A stretch of 64,000 nt of DNA from Mesostigma viride (taxonomy: Eukaryota; Streptophyta; Mesostigmatophyceae; Mesostigmatales; Mesostigmataceae), in assembly GCA_009746045.1 (NCBI GenBank), contig RPFO01000103.1:780143-844142 (forward strand), written 5' to 3'. A model generated the notes under the pieces. The model was given only the letters and a program-made list of their open reading frames with translations, made no database searches and had not been told where the DNA came from. The position numbers were made by a program, and so were the translations under genes. Shown piece by piece: positions 11,361-22,124 of this stretch (the stretch's first letter is position 1; each line of letters starts with the position of its first letter).

Positions 11361-11958
11361 TTAATCCGCCATATCACGAAGAGGCCTGAGCCCCGCATGT
11401 CCTCTACTAGCTGCTCCTCTACTAGCTGAGCGTGCAGGCAGCCTAGCTGGCGTGTCACATCGCTGGGCCCGTCCCATGCACATGAGGAGGTGCCTACCTG
11501 GCTGTGCGGGCCGCAGCCCTGCGGTTGGGCCCCGCAGCGTGTCTAGCTGGTTGGTGCAAGCAAAGTGCCCGACTAGCTGTAATCTACGCTGTTTGATAGT
11601 GCAATTAATAAGTGGCAAGCCCAAATACAAAATCTTCTTTACGGATGTGCACTGCATATCCTACCCTGAAAATGGATCTGAACAACTACTCTATGTTGGT
11701 GACAGTACCGTCCAGCTTCTTAATCTCATGGGCGTCGGTGAGGGTCCACGTCTCGACGCCGAAAGTGAGCACCAGGAGAACCAGGATCGACCTTGAACAG
11801 GTCCTGCTTCTCATGCCTGCCCAATGGACGGCGCCAAAGGTCCCGGCCGGTACTGGCAGAACGCGAGTATGGCTTTTACATTTCCATGGCCTAGCCCGAT
11901 CAGCTCTCTGCATGACTATAGGAGTGCATGCATCGATCGCAAAGTTTTCCTGCATCAC
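11361..11958 (-). pseudogene. non-LTR retrotransposon (LINE) RT C-terminal remnant
   Basis: On the minus strand one frame contains 'TFGVETWTLTDAHE', which fits the 'YG-x-E-x-W' block that follows the thumb of many LINE reverse transcriptases. A second frame downstream contains 'RRLQLVGHF', which fits the 'RRLRWLGH' block found 60-100 residues later. The order is correct but the frames are broken and the catalytic YADD part is absent, so this is a 5-prime-truncated, decayed copy. The RT fragment at 44850-45643 covers the catalytic N-terminal part of a LINE RT but need not be the same family. Confidence 0.6.
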
Positions 11959-12002
11959 CGTTTAACAATATGCTACAAACATTTCAAACTGCACTTTACG
12001 TA

Positions 12003-12082
12003 TATCAAGGAGACAACCAGCGCAGGCCAGAAATCGGGAGCATCCGGACCATGGATATATGTATCAAGGAGACAACCAGCGC
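12003..12082 (-). repeat. dispersed retroposon 3-prime motif, one full and one partial copy
   Basis: Read on the plus strand, ATCAAGGAGACAACCAGCGC opens a 50-bp block at about 12003-12054, and the first 20 bp recur at about 12063-12082. It is the complement of the conserved end described at 6638-6778. Confidence 0.75.
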
Positions 12083-12283
12083 GATATCTGTATACTCGAT
12101 ATTGTTGTATTTGAAGACCCACAAACACTGCAGGTATACATGCTGACGTTGACCAAGAATTATAGTACAGGAGGTACCTTACGATAATAATTTATTATTA
12201 CTCTAGAGGTTAAATTTAGAGAACGAATCGTTGTCAAATTGTAAACTTAAGACACACACTTAAGACAACCAACCGCAAAAGTG

Positions 12284-14335
12284 CTACACGACGTCACCAG
12301 GCCGTCCAGCGGGCCCACTGGCCCCGTGACGTCCGCCGGCATGTTCTAAAACGACCACCGTGCCCCTGAGCTCCCCTGGCCGTTTCTGCCACGGCCGCCC
12401 CGAGGACTCCTCCCCAATGTTACTAAACTCCCCTTCCCCTAGCTCGTTCTCAAACCCATCACCGGCGCCCTCGCCCTCCCCCCCAGGAACCCCGTCCTCG
12501 TACACGGTGTACCCCGCGGATTTCCGGTTGAACTTGATGATCTGCTTCAGCGCGATCCCGAGCATGAGCACTAGCGCGCCCATCATGAGCAGCGTGATGA
12601 CCGAGTTGGTCACGCCCAGCACCACGCGCCCCTTGCGGGCGAGCGGGATGAAGTTGTGCACCACATTCTCAAACCCGGCCACCAAGGTGGTGGTCGAGAC
12701 GAATATCAGGGGCCCTCCCGTGACCCACGCGTACTGGAACCGGCCCAGACGGAGCAGCCAGATCGTGCCGATCGTCAGCGCGATAGACGCGAGAAGCTGA
12801 TTGGCCACCCCGAACAAGGGCCAGATCGTGGAGATGCTCCCCGACCAGATGAAACCCGTCCACGCGACCACGACGATCGCCGTCGAGAGCAGGTTCCCCG
12901 GCAGCCAGTCCGGCCGACCCCACTCCTTTTTAACCTTGCCAAAGACCTCTTGGATCAAGAAGCGAGCCACGCGGGTGCCAGAATCGATTGTGGTCAGAAT
13001 AAACATGGCCTCGAACAAGATCGCGAAATGGTACCAGTAGGCCATCCACCCGTCCAGCCCGGGAAGGCCCGAGAATATCTGGGCCATCCCGACAGCCAAA
13101 GAGACGGCGCCACCTGGCCGGCCCGCGATGCTCTCGCCGACCTCCTCAGACAGGGTTGGGAGGTTGACAACCTCCAGGTCCAGCTCGAGGTACTTCTCGG
13201 GCGACACGTTGATGGCGAAGTAGTCAGCGGGGAAGAGCGCGGACGCCGCGATGAGCGACGTCAGCCCGACCCAGCCCTCGCACAGCATGGCCCCGTACCC
13301 AATCATCCGGCAGTCGGTCTCGTGGTAGACCATCTTGGGCGTGGTCCCTGAGGCGATGAGCGAGTGGAACCCCGAGATCGCCCCACACGCGATCGTGACA
13401 AAGACAAACGGGTAGAGCCGCCCGGGCACGATCGGCCCACCCCCGTGCACGAATTTCGTGACCATGGGCATGTGGAGGTCCGGGTTGACAAGGATGACCG
13501 CGAGGGTGAGGCCCCCGATCGTTCCCAGCTTCATGAACGAGGACAGGTAGTCCCTGGGGCACAGGAGCACCCAGACAGGGAGCACGCTGGCCACGAACCC
13601 GTAGCTCCCGAGGGAAATGATGAGCGCTTCCCGGGAGAGCGAGAACCATGACGCAAACCGCGACGCGGCCAGGTCCTTCCCGAACACGAGCGCGAGGAGG
13701 AGGGTAACGACACCGAAGATGGTTGCCTCGCGGAGCCCCGCAGGCCGGATCTTCCGGGTATACATGCCCATGATGAACGCGATCGGGATGGTAGAAGCGA
13801 GCGTGAACACGCCCCAGGGGCTGTCCTCGAGCGCGTTCACGACGGCGAGGCCGAGACCTGCGAGCGCGATGATGACGATGAAGATGATCGCGAACGCGGT
13901 GATGCGGCCCGCCCAGGGACCCATCTCGGCGCGCGCGATCTCGGCCACCGATTTCCCGTCGTGACGCACGCTGCCGACCAGGATCACGAAGTCGTGGACG
14001 GCGCCGCCGAGGACGACACCGAGGACGAGCCAGAGGAAGCCCGGGAGGAAGCCGAACTGGGCGGCGAGCACGGGGCCGATGAGCGGCCCGGCGCCCGTGA
14101 TGGCCGCGAAGTGGTGGCCGAAGAGCACCCAGCGGTTGGTGGGCACGTAGTTGCGGCCGTCGTTGAGCCGGTGGGCGGGCGTCGCGCGGCTGTCTTGGAG
14201 GGAGAGGACTTTGGCGGCCAGGAACGCGCTGTAGTAGCGGTAGGCGATGGCGAGGATCCCCAAGGCGCAGAGGATGAACGGAAGCGCCTTCATTTCTTGT
14301 AATAACTGAATGTTTACCCTCTTGCCGACTTCCAA
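12284..14335 (-). CDS. cstA: carbon starvation protein A (CstA-family transporter)
   Basis: The product is a multi-pass inner-membrane-type transporter of the CstA family. In bacteria this family takes up pyruvate or peptides on starvation; the substrate here is inferred. The 683-residue single exon is close to the family length (about 690-700). Visible family blocks include 'GHHFAAITGAGPLIGPVLAA', 'GGAVHDF', 'GAISGFHSLIASGTTPKM', 'TTIDSGTRVARF' and 'PLFGVANQLLA', with more than a dozen hydrophobic segments. Translation could start at the first Met or at Met15 ('MKALPFILCALG'), where family similarity begins. The last 75 residues are a hydrophilic, Gly/Glu-rich tail not typical of bacteria. 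It has no intron, sits among eukaryotic repeats and lies head-to-head with the peroxidase gene 1.06 kb away. Bacterial origin by transfer is inference. Confidence 0.93.
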   Translation of the reverse strand: MEVGKRVNIQLLQEMKALPFILCALGILAIAYRYYSAFLAAKVLSLQDSRATPAHRLNDGRNYVPTNRWVLFGHHFAAITGAGPLIGPVLAAQFGFLPGFLWLVLGVVLGGAVHDFVILVGSVRHDGKSVAEIARAEMGPWAGRITAFAIIFIVIIALAGLGLAVVNALEDSPWGVFTLASTIPIAFIMGMYTRKIRPAGLREATIFGVVTLLLALVFGKDLAASRFASWFSLSREALIISLGSYGFVASVLPVWVLLCPRDYLSSFMKLGTIGGLTLAVILVNPDLHMPMVTKFVHGGGPIVPGRLYPFVFVTIACGAISGFHSLIASGTTPKMVYHETDCRMIGYGAMLCEGWVGLTSLIAASALFPADYFAINVSPEKYLELDLEVVNLPTLSEEVGESIAGRPGGAVSLAVGMAQIFSGLPGLDGWMAYWYHFAILFEAMFILTTIDSGTRVARFLIQEVFGKVKKEWGRPDWLPGNLLSTAIVVVAWTGFIWSGSISTIWPLFGVANQLLASIALTIGTIWLLRLGRFQYAWVTGGPLIFVSTTTLVAGFENVVHNFIPLARKGRVVLGVTNSVITLLMMGALVLMLGIALKQIIKFNRKSAGYTVYEDGVPGGEGEGAGDGFENELGEGEFSNIGEESSGRPWQKRPGELRGTVVVLEHAGGRHGASGPAGRPGDVV

Positions 14336-15140
14336 CGTTGCGAACTAAGAAAGCGCGCTATTAATGGCCTGACGTGTCACCGGTATTGTGTCTCTAGGTT
14401 CCGCTCATGGCTAGAGCCCTGCCCGGGAATATTAATTCTGTCCAGTTCGCGGACAAGTATAGCATGCCAAGCGCACGGACAGAAATCCAATGTAGCTGAG
14501 GTAGAAGCACAAGCGCCCTACTCCGGTGGATCGACGTGAAGAAACATCCGTGGATCAAGATTCTTCCCAGCATTGAGTTTGGGTGGGATATGCTATGAAA
14601 TGCGCGTTTATCTCCGTTTCCCTTTCCATGGCAAATGCCGGAGCAATTTTGCTAGTGATTCAGCAGGTGCGAAACCTCAATAAACGCAACCCGATCCTCA
14701 ATAAGGAAAAATTAAGAAATGCCGCTAGAAAGCCTGGTTAGAAGTAAATAAATAGGTAGCGTAGTGCACGCCGTCGCTGGAGAGAAATGGATGCAGCTCA
14801 TGGCTTATATGTACATGGCGCGGTGCCAAAGATCTTGGATGGGTGCCTCTGTCATCGCCGACAATCACCGCAGTTCATCTGATGCCAATGATAACGGTCA
14901 TGCAACTGGAAACCGGCTAAAGCTTCGAACAGTAGTTGCCAAGTACTGCACGGTACGGCAAGACCAAAGCAAAACAAGAGTTGCGTGTCTGTCTGGTCAC
15001 GGCCTGCGGGCCTGGGCCCCCGCGCACGCCGCGCCGCTGCCGCCGCACCGCCCCCAGTTGGACCCGCGGCCCGCGCTGCGCCAAGCAGATGCTGTGGATG
15101 GTAATTCTGATGGAAAGTCCTCCAGCCAATAATGAAACAC
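14336..15140. other. intergenic region between divergent cstA and peroxidase genes
   Basis: This 0.8-kb part of the shared upstream region has only short overlapping frames without motifs. It must carry the cstA promoter, but I see no clear TATA box at a convincing distance from 14335. Confidence 0.5.
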
Positions 15141-15298
15141 CACGTGTACAGACACGTGTAATGCTTAGGCGAAACATAATACGGACACCCGCGATGGTTT
15201 ACACGTGGTGTTTGGCACCGGATTAGAACCAATCCGTGTCCTCCACCTGTGCCCATTAGAATCTTTTCGGGCGGCCACCGGTATTTATACCACACGTG
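15141..15298 (+). promoter_or_regulatory. peroxidase copy 1 promoter: four CACGTG boxes and TATA
   Basis: CACGTG occurs at 15141-15146, 15153-15158, 15202-15207 and 15293-15298. AACCAATC, CACCTG and the TATA-like TATTTATA (about 15282-15289) lie between them. The order and spacing match the promoter of copy 2 (44125-44284), although most other bases differ. CACGTG is the core of the G-box bound by bZIP and bHLH factors in green plants and algae; the factor here is unknown. Confidence 0.75.
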
Positions 15299-15393
15299 AC
15301 TGCAGTATTTGCCATTCCAAACACTCACCGCACAGCAAGCGAAGATCAGGATTCTCCTCACTGCCCTCTATTCATTCATACAGCGCCTCACCC

Positions 15394-16737
15394 ATGACGA
15401 AAGGAACATCCGCACAGCCATGGGCTGTGCTCGCCTTCCTGGCATTCAACCTGCTACTCTGCGCGCACGTTGGTGCGCAGCAGTCCGTGCTTCCCGTCGG
15501 CCTCGAGGCCTTGGAGGACGAGCTGGTCAGCTTCTTCCGGGACAACCAGGCGCTCGCCCCGACTGCGATCCGCCTTGGCTTCCACTTGGCTGGATCCTAT
15601 AACGCCATCGACGGAACCGGCGGCACCAATGGCGGCAGCCTCAACTTCGCCGATGCCAACAACAACGGACTCCGACCCCTCACTGCCCGCCTTCTGCAGG
15701 TAAGCAAGCCGACTGCTGCAACTTTACTCGTTTGATGAAAGTCCTTTTTCATGCCGGTTCTGTCTGATTGCGGAACGTAGCCGGCCTGGTCTTACAATGT
15801 AAAGCACATCATTTCTTTCCCTAGACTCAACCTATGGGTCAGCGAATTCGTGCCTGCCTCATGCAACCTCTCCATTCGTGCAGATCCATGGCAACCACCC
15901 CGAGGTGTCCTTCCCCGACGTGGAGACGGCCGCGGCCGTCGTGGCGGTCCGGGTGCTGGGCGGGCCCATCGTCTCCTGGTGCGCGGGGCGCGTGGAGGCT
16001 GCGGATTTTCCTCCCGAGCTGGGCCTCCTTCCTGAGGCCGTTATGCCCGGCGACACCCAGCGCCCCCACTCGGCAACCGCGCAGCACATCCGCGACATCT
16101 TTGGCCGCATGGGGCTGACCACCCAGGAGACCGTTGCCCTCATCGGCGCCCACACGGTGGGCCGCATGCGCGTCCAGAACTCGGGCTACCAGGGCACCTG
16201 GGTGCGCACCGACATGGCCTTCAACAACGAGTTCTTCGTGGCCCTGCGCAACCGCGCGTGGCGCCAGATCACCGTCGTGAACCCCGCGGACGGCAGCACC
16301 AAGTTCCAGTACCACAACGGCCCTGCCAACTCCCCCTTCAACATGCTCCCCTCGGACATGTCCCTGCTTGATGGCGACGCCTCGGCCGACGGCTTCCAGC
16401 ACTTTGTGGACCTGTACGCGGCGGACCAGGCGGCGTGGCAGGCCGACTTTGCGGCCGCGTTCGCAAAGATCCTGCGCTTTGGCGACTGGTCGTGCGACGA
16501 GAGCTTCAACACCCCGGCCCCCTGCGCGCCGCTCCAGCTGGCCAACGTGCACCCCGAGCCCGCGTTCCTGCGCCCCCTCAATGCCTCTGCGGCCGACCCG
16601 ACCGTCCTCGTGCGCGTCAATGGGGAGCTCTCCGTGGAGGTGTGCCCCGAGGAGCCCGTGGTGGAGGGCCGCCGCCGCAGCCTGCTGCAGGTTAGGCCCG
16701 GCCAGCCCCAGCCCCAGCCCCAGCCCCAGCCCCAGCC

Positions 16738-16770
<33 letters not shown>

Positions 16771-17740
16771 GAGGCCTCAACAGCCCCAGCCCCAGCAGCC
16801 ACAGCCCCAGCAGCCACAGCCCCAGCAGCCACAGCCCCAGCAGCCACAGCCCCAGCAGCCACGCCCTGGCAACAGCACGGAGCCTCGCCCTGTGAATGCC
16901 ACGGCGGGCCCTCGCCCGAACGGCACGGAGCCTCGCCCTGGCAACGACACTAACTTCCGCCCCGGCAACGGCACGGAGCCTCGCCCTGGCAACGACACCA
17001 ACTTCCGCAATGGCACTGACTCCCGCAATGGCACCCGCCCGGAGCCCAACCCCTCCCCCTCCCAGATCCTCTTTGCGCAGAGCTGCGTGGTTGATGGCGT
17101 GACCAGCCTGGATGGCGTGGACTTGACCGGCAAGGTCACGTACGTGGCGCCTGAGGTCGGCGTGGTGTCACTTCCGGCCGTGCGGCTGCGTGCGGTGCTG
17201 GGTGCGGGCGAGGCGCCGTACTACGACATCTCGGTCACGTGCAGCGTGGACACGAACGTCGACGAGGCGGTCAGCGAAATCGTCACCATCAGCCGCGTCG
17301 TGCGCGTGCGCGTTGTCGGCAACTTCACGGGCGCTGGGTCGGGCGTCAACGCGGCGATGATGGAGGACGTCATCGTGGCGGATGCCAGCGGAGGCGACAT
17401 CGTGGCGATGGCGGCGGTCGCGGAGGACGTGGCCGTGGAGGCCGAGTCTGGCGATAACACGTCGAGTGGTGGTGACGGTGGCAGCAGCAGCAGCCTCAAG
17501 ATCATCGTGGCATCCAGCGTTGCGGGTGCAGGCGTTGCCGCAATGGCTGCCCTGGCCGTGCTGGTGCACCGCCGCCGCGCGGCAGCCGCCGCATTCAATG
17601 GGCAGGCAGTTGCCGTGCCGGCTGCAATGGTCAAGTCCGGGACACCTCAGGGCGGCCTGTGGTCGCACCCGACATCTCCGGACGCGTCTTTGGTGGCAAA
17701 CGAGGCCAGTGTGGCCACGATACGTGCCACCATGGTGTAA
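15394..17740 (+). CDS. secreted, membrane-anchored haem peroxidase, copy 1 (one intron)
   Basis: Exon 1 is 15394-15699, the GT-AG intron 15700-15883 and exon 2 15884-17740, giving 720 residues. A signal peptide (about residues 1-29) precedes a peroxidase domain of the APX/cytochrome-c-peroxidase type. The distal site is Arg60-x2-Phe63-His64 ('IRLGFHLAGS'), with 'GTGGTNGG' after it and proximal His192 in 'VALIGAHTVGR'. The distal aromatic is Phe, not the usual class I Trp. A Gln/Pro linker follows, then about eight N-x-T/S sequons (for example 'RPGNDTNFRPGNGT'), a beta-rich domain and a C-terminal membrane segment ending 'VHRRR'. Class I enzymes are normally intracellular, so a secreted glycosylated form on the cell surface is unusual. 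The donor substrate is unknown. A near-identical copy lies at 41724-44028. Confidence 0.9.
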
Positions 17741-18107
17741 TGAACATTGTTGAATAGAAGTGGTTTTGCTAGTTAGGTATAATCCAATGGGTTGACGCTT
17801 AATTAGTGGAATCTTTTATCCGGTTGTCAGTGACGTACCTTTTTTGGATAGGAAGTAAATAAAGCGGCACAAACTGGTGCAGATGCGCACCATGACGCGA
17901 ATGTGTGCTCTGCTATAGAGCACCTGGACACTAAACTTGTGAAGGAGGAAAATCCAGCCAAAATAGCCTTTTTGTAAATTATGTTATGTTATTTATTATA
18001 AGAAACTTTTATTTATTTCAAACCTAATGGACGCAGTCAAGATTCTGAAACTTAATGCCGGTTGTCTCTTGGATAGTTAAAAAACTTTCAAGAGTATTCC
18101 AGTTCCA
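17741..18107. other. peroxidase 3-prime flank, no gene
   Basis: AT-rich sequence without an open frame of note. 'GTGTAATGAAC' overlaps the peroxidase stop and contains TGTAA, the polyadenylation word of many green algae, but its position at the stop makes a role uncertain. Confidence 0.4.
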
Positions 18108-18450
18108 TTTGTTGAGCTTCGCTCATTTTATATATGACGTGTGGACGGGCTCAAAGGGGACCGACCTGCCGTAGGTAGCCTAAGACTAGCGCTTGTCACG
18201 AGGGTACTGCACCGGCCAACCCTTTTTGTGCCGAGGCTGAGTGTGGTTCCGGAGTGCAGGCCTAGGTAGCTTCTAATGTACGTCACTAGACCTTGTACCT
18301 GCGCCAGCCGCCAGGCGTGGCGCAACTGTGATGGGCAGTCAGTACACCTTGTACCTGCGCCAGCCAGCAGGCCTGCGTGGCGCAATGTGAATGATAGTCA
18401 GTACTTAAAGTGGAGTGGGGGACCGGTAGGGAGGTCTCTTTTCAGCTTCG
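18108..18450. repeat. repeat R1, first copy
   Basis: A 340-bp block beginning 'TTTGTTGAGCTTCGCTCATTT' is repeated at 19695-20005 and resumes at 20767-20810 after an inserted element. It contains two nested copies of 'CACCTTGTACCTGCGCCAGCC' type sequence. No coding function is seen. Confidence 0.9.
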
Positions 18451-19490
18451 CAACTTTATCCCAGCATTTGCTGGCAAGGTCGGCTTGCCGGTATTGCGGC
18501 TGCGCTGCATGTAAGACGATGCTATCGGCCTCTAGCCGGGCGTGGAGAGGCCTAGAATAAATTTCTTGATGTTCGCCACCAACCGTTACAGGCCACGGTA
18601 ATGGCTGGTGGGTGGGGGGCTCTATGATTTGAGTAAAAGGGTGTGATTTCCGGCGCTGGGCCCACTGTTGATTTCCCTCTACCCCTGGGTGCGGCAAGCA
18701 GCTCACCTGACACTGGGGGAGCTGGCGGACAACGTCAGGGAAGGAGCCATACAGCCCAGGGCCAGCGGCTACGGTGGAAAGAATCACAGGTGGAGGCGAA
18801 TCTGCCACGTGGAGATGGCTAGCGCGGGGTGCCAGGGTAGCCCATAACTGCCAGGAGCCTGACAGCGGACCCGATCTTTCGGCCTGTGGCCAGACGGGAG
18901 TTTCGGGGAGGATGTGGGGCTGGAGCAAATCTTGGTGGGACAAGCGCGCTCTTCATCCTTGCCCAGTTTTTTAGCAAAGAATGCTCGCCTGGCGGGGCTG
19001 AAATTCTGGCTGTTTTATCGCCTTTGTTTTTATCCTGTATGATGCATTCTATGAAAGGCAATAAAGAGTTCGGTTCAGCCAGGGGGGCATATCAATGCCA
19101 TAAAAATTTCCTACAAAAACACAAGCCCTGGTCGGGGCTTTGGCCAAGCAGTTTCCAAGCCAAGGCCGCCTTGGTAGCCGGGTAGAGGGCCTAGCTATTG
19201 CCACAATGGCTTCAATGCCGGGAAATCCCAGCCTCAGGGGTGGGGCTGGTGATGGGTCCTGGGCTGTGAGAGACGGTCCTGGGGCGTAAGGCCTATATAA
19301 TGAGCAGCCGCTGGAAACCGCCCCCCTGACGGGGGGAACGACATGGGTTGCTGCCCTGCGTCCGCCGGGATTAAACCGTAGCGGCAACACGGGGGCGGCA
19401 GTACAGCCGGGGCAGCGTGCGGGAGGGGGGACATGGGCGGAAAGAAACTCGCCAGCCTTAATTGGCGACAGCCTTGGTGGCCAGGTAGAA
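18451..19490. other. unrecognised spacer between repeats R1 and R2
   Basis: Short frames occur on both strands (for example 18398-18943 minus and 18886-19185 plus) but none carries a motif I know. The second R1-R2 pair lacks this 1-kb spacer, so it may be an insertion in the first pair or a deletion in the second. Confidence 0.4.
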
Positions 19491-19494
19491 GGTG

Positions 19495-19685
19495 TGGGGG
19501 CAACACCTTGTGTTCAAGCTATGCTGGGCCCCCAGCATGGTGCTACAATAACCAACTTGATAATGATGTGCACTGGGTTTGAAGGTGTGGTATAGGCTGT
19601 CCGTATAAAGCCTAGCACACAAATTAAATGTAAAATAAATGTTTCTCTTGCATGTGGTGGGAAGGATCGAACTCCAATGGACCAA
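19495..19685. repeat. repeat R2, first copy
   Basis: A block of about 190 bp with 'GGGCAACACCTTGTGTT', 'GCTGGGCCCCCAGCAT' and 'AATGTTTCTCTTGCATG' is repeated at 20845-21025. The palindrome GCTGGGCCCCCAGC is kept in both copies. Confidence 0.88.
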
Positions 19686-19694
19686 AAACAAGAA

Positions 19695-20005
19695 ATGTAT
19701 TTGTTGAGCTTTGCTCATTTTAAATATCACGCTTGGACGTACGGGCTCAACTTTAGGGGACTGACCTGCCGTAGGTTGCGTAAGACTAGCGCTTGTCACG
19801 AGGGTACTGCACCGGCCGGCCCTTTTTGTGCCGAGGCTGAGTGTGGTTCCGGAGTGCAGGCCTAGGTAGCTTCTAACGTACGTCACTAGACCTTGTACCT
19901 GCCGGCCAGCCGCCAGGCGTGGCGCAACTGTGATGGGCAGTCAGTACACCTTGTACCTGCGCCAGCCGGCAGGCCTGCGTGGCGCAATGTGAATGATAGT
20001 CAGTA
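19695..20005. repeat. repeat R1, second copy (split by an insertion)
   Basis: Matches 18108-18405 and stops at the dinucleotide TA, where the 761-bp element begins. The match resumes at 20767 with 'TACTTAGAGTGG', against 'TACTTAAAGTGG' in the first copy. Confidence 0.9.
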
Positions 20006-20766
20006 CAGTCATTCCTGCGTTAAGTTACGATTCTTATTAAGGAACCTTACGTTCCCGCGTTAAGTTACGACGCCGAAGTGTGGGCGGCGACCGTAACTTA
20101 AGCCTGGTTGCCATCGTAACTTAACGTGGTATTGAGCCAAACTGTAGTAGGCGTCAGGCTACTTTTGGCTGCGGAGGAGGCCGTTTTTGGCCTAGTCCGG
20201 ACGTCCGGACTCCGGAATAGGAGACCCGATATGCTAGGATAGCTAAGTGAGACGACTCTATCTAACTATGATTGTGACGTTACAGTTTGTATAGATAGCT
20301 GAATAGGCCATCATGCTGAATGCTCTGGACACTTATTAATTAGTGGTAATTAGGCCGAGCTCGGCAGGGAACCCGGATTTCCGGAACACAGAACACTGCG
20401 TCACAGAACATAGCTGGCGCCAGGCTACGGCAGGATGAGGCAGCTCTGCCGGATCTGAACTGAGGTGAACTAGCAAAGTCGCAGCTGCGCATCCTCGCTA
20501 TCAGCCTATCACCAGAGCATCCCGCAGCGCCCAGCCTCGCCGCATCCAGAAATGGTATGAAATCCCGTACTTTGAGCGCCCTTAATAATTGATGCTGCAG
20601 CTGAATCGGGCTTGACGAGAGCTGTCGAATGCCGTATAGAAGTCTGTCAGAGTAGGAGGGGGTGGGCTGCTAGCATAATTCAGTACCGTTAAGTCACGTT
20701 CCCGCGCCAAGAATTTGACGCCAACAAGAATTTGACGGCGATTGTAACTTAACGCGGGAATGACTG
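20006..20766. mobile_element. Tc1/mariner-type non-autonomous element, 761 bp
   Basis: The ends are inverted: CAGTCATTCCTGCGTTAAGT on the left and, read from the right, CAGTCATTCCCGCGTTAAGT. The flanking duplication is TA (20004-20005 and 20767-20768). The first R1 copy supplies the empty site (18398-18416). CAGT ends with a TA duplication fit the Tc1/mariner/pogo superfamily. Several internal GTAACTTAA/TTAAGTTAC words lie near both ends and may be transposase sites. There is no coding capacity. Confidence 0.85.
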
Positions 20767-20844
20767 TACTTAGAGTGGTGTAGGGGACGTAGGGAGGCCT
20801 CTTTTCAGCTCCCACCCACCCACCCACCCACGCTGAGCACTAAG

Positions 20845-21030
20845 AGGGCAACACCTTGTGTTTGAGTTTGCTGGGCCCCCAGCATCCAGTGCTACAATAA
20901 CCAACTTGATAATGATGTGCACTGACTGAGTTTGAAGGTGTGGTATAGGCTGTGGTGTATAAAGCCTAGCACACAAAAATGTAAAATAAATGTTTCTCTT
21001 GCATGGTGGGAAGGAACTCCAATGGACCTT
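20845..21030. repeat. repeat R2, second copy
   Basis: Matches 19495-19685 with small indels; a (CCCA)n run at about 20811-20832 joins it to repeat R1. Confidence 0.85.
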
Positions 21031-21354
21031 GGATGAAAATTAAACGAGAAATTTATGTAGCTATCTCACTCAATGAAAATTAAGCTCCATGCACATCACG
21101 CGCTAATATCTGGAGCCTGCTGTAGATCATGATCGACAGTAGCCTCTGCATGCAGAGGCCGCTTGTGGCCAAAGCACATTCTATCTCGGGTAGATAGATA
21201 GGTCACGGTTATTTGTTACTGTAATGTGCCAGTCCGCACTTCCCGAAAGATCACTACCTAGCGGTTTCCGTGCAGCCTCTAGCTAATCCGCGAATCTGCG
21301 CGCAGTGTGGCAATTACTGACGAATGTACCAACCCTTATCGACTTTATATGTTC
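21031..21354. other. no gene seen
   Basis: A stretch with scattered GATAGAT words and no open frame or repeat of note. Confidence 0.4.
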
Positions 21355-21540
21355 ATTGTGAATGATAGATTACAGAGGTGAGATGGGCATGCAACATATG
21401 TAAGGAAAAACCTGAAAAGGAGAAGAACCCTGAAGAAATTGATAGGAATCTGACACGGACATGCATCCATTGAAGGATCACGCCAGCTGCACAAGGTGAA
21501 ACTAACTACATCACAAAACTACGACACGCAGCAACATTGC
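21355..21540. repeat. dispersed repeat, left part, interrupted by the retrotransposon
   Basis: Matches about 165-370. It ends in ATTGC (21536-21540), the left copy of the 5-bp target duplication of the LTR retrotransposon; the repeat continues at 39347 with ATTGC. Confidence 0.88.
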
Positions 21541-22111
21541 TGTTACGCCGCAAGCCTCGGCCGCCACCTCTACCTCTACCTGTCCTGATACTACCTAAAC
21601 TAGTGAGGCTGCTTCTATATACACCCCTAGCGAAAGACGACCGAGACGAACCAGATCTCAATGCATTTACATATGTACTACTGTAATATGCCATAGACCA
21701 TTTAATCAAACCCGTTTACTCCAGGAAAAGAGGAAGGAAACACAACTAAACTGCCGTGACCCAAGCTAATATGTGTTAATTCATTTAACACACGCCGAGT
21801 GACCACACAAGGAGTGGAACGTGCATAAATGGTCACCAACGGTCCAACAGGCTCGGGCCGACCTGGCCCTCGCCTGCAGAAACACAGAAACACAAGCAGG
21901 TGCACAGATGCACGCCTGTCCACTACATTCTACAAAAGGATAAGGACCACTAATATAGTACGCGGCGCGGCGCCCAAAGGCACCCACTATACCACAGTAC
22001 TGTTACGGGGACAATCATGTCCAAACTAGAACTGCACGTAACCTAGGAACAACCGAGGCCAAGGACCTAATTTACGTCCGTAACTACAACGAATTGTTAC
22101 GCGACGTAACA
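21541..22111 (-). repeat. 3-prime LTR of retrotransposon copy 1
   Basis: A 571-bp block that starts TGTTACG and ends CGTAACA in both reading directions. By reading it is identical to 38776-39346. Confidence 0.97.
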
Positions 22112-22124
22112 CCTCTCCCCCCAC
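22112..22124 (-). promoter_or_regulatory. polypurine tract
   Basis: On the minus strand TGGGGGGAGAGG directly precedes the 3-prime LTR, the position and composition expected for the plus-strand primer of reverse transcription. Confidence 0.85.

Noticed and set aside
12284-14335. Bacterial contamination as the source of the CstA gene
   Set aside because: It is embedded in contiguous eukaryotic sequence with LINE debris on one side and a spliced peroxidase gene on the other.
15839-16780. 313-codon minus-strand frame opposite the peroxidase, also seen opposite copy 2
   Set aside because: It is an antisense shadow produced by high third-position GC; it appears in both copies only because the genes are near-identical.
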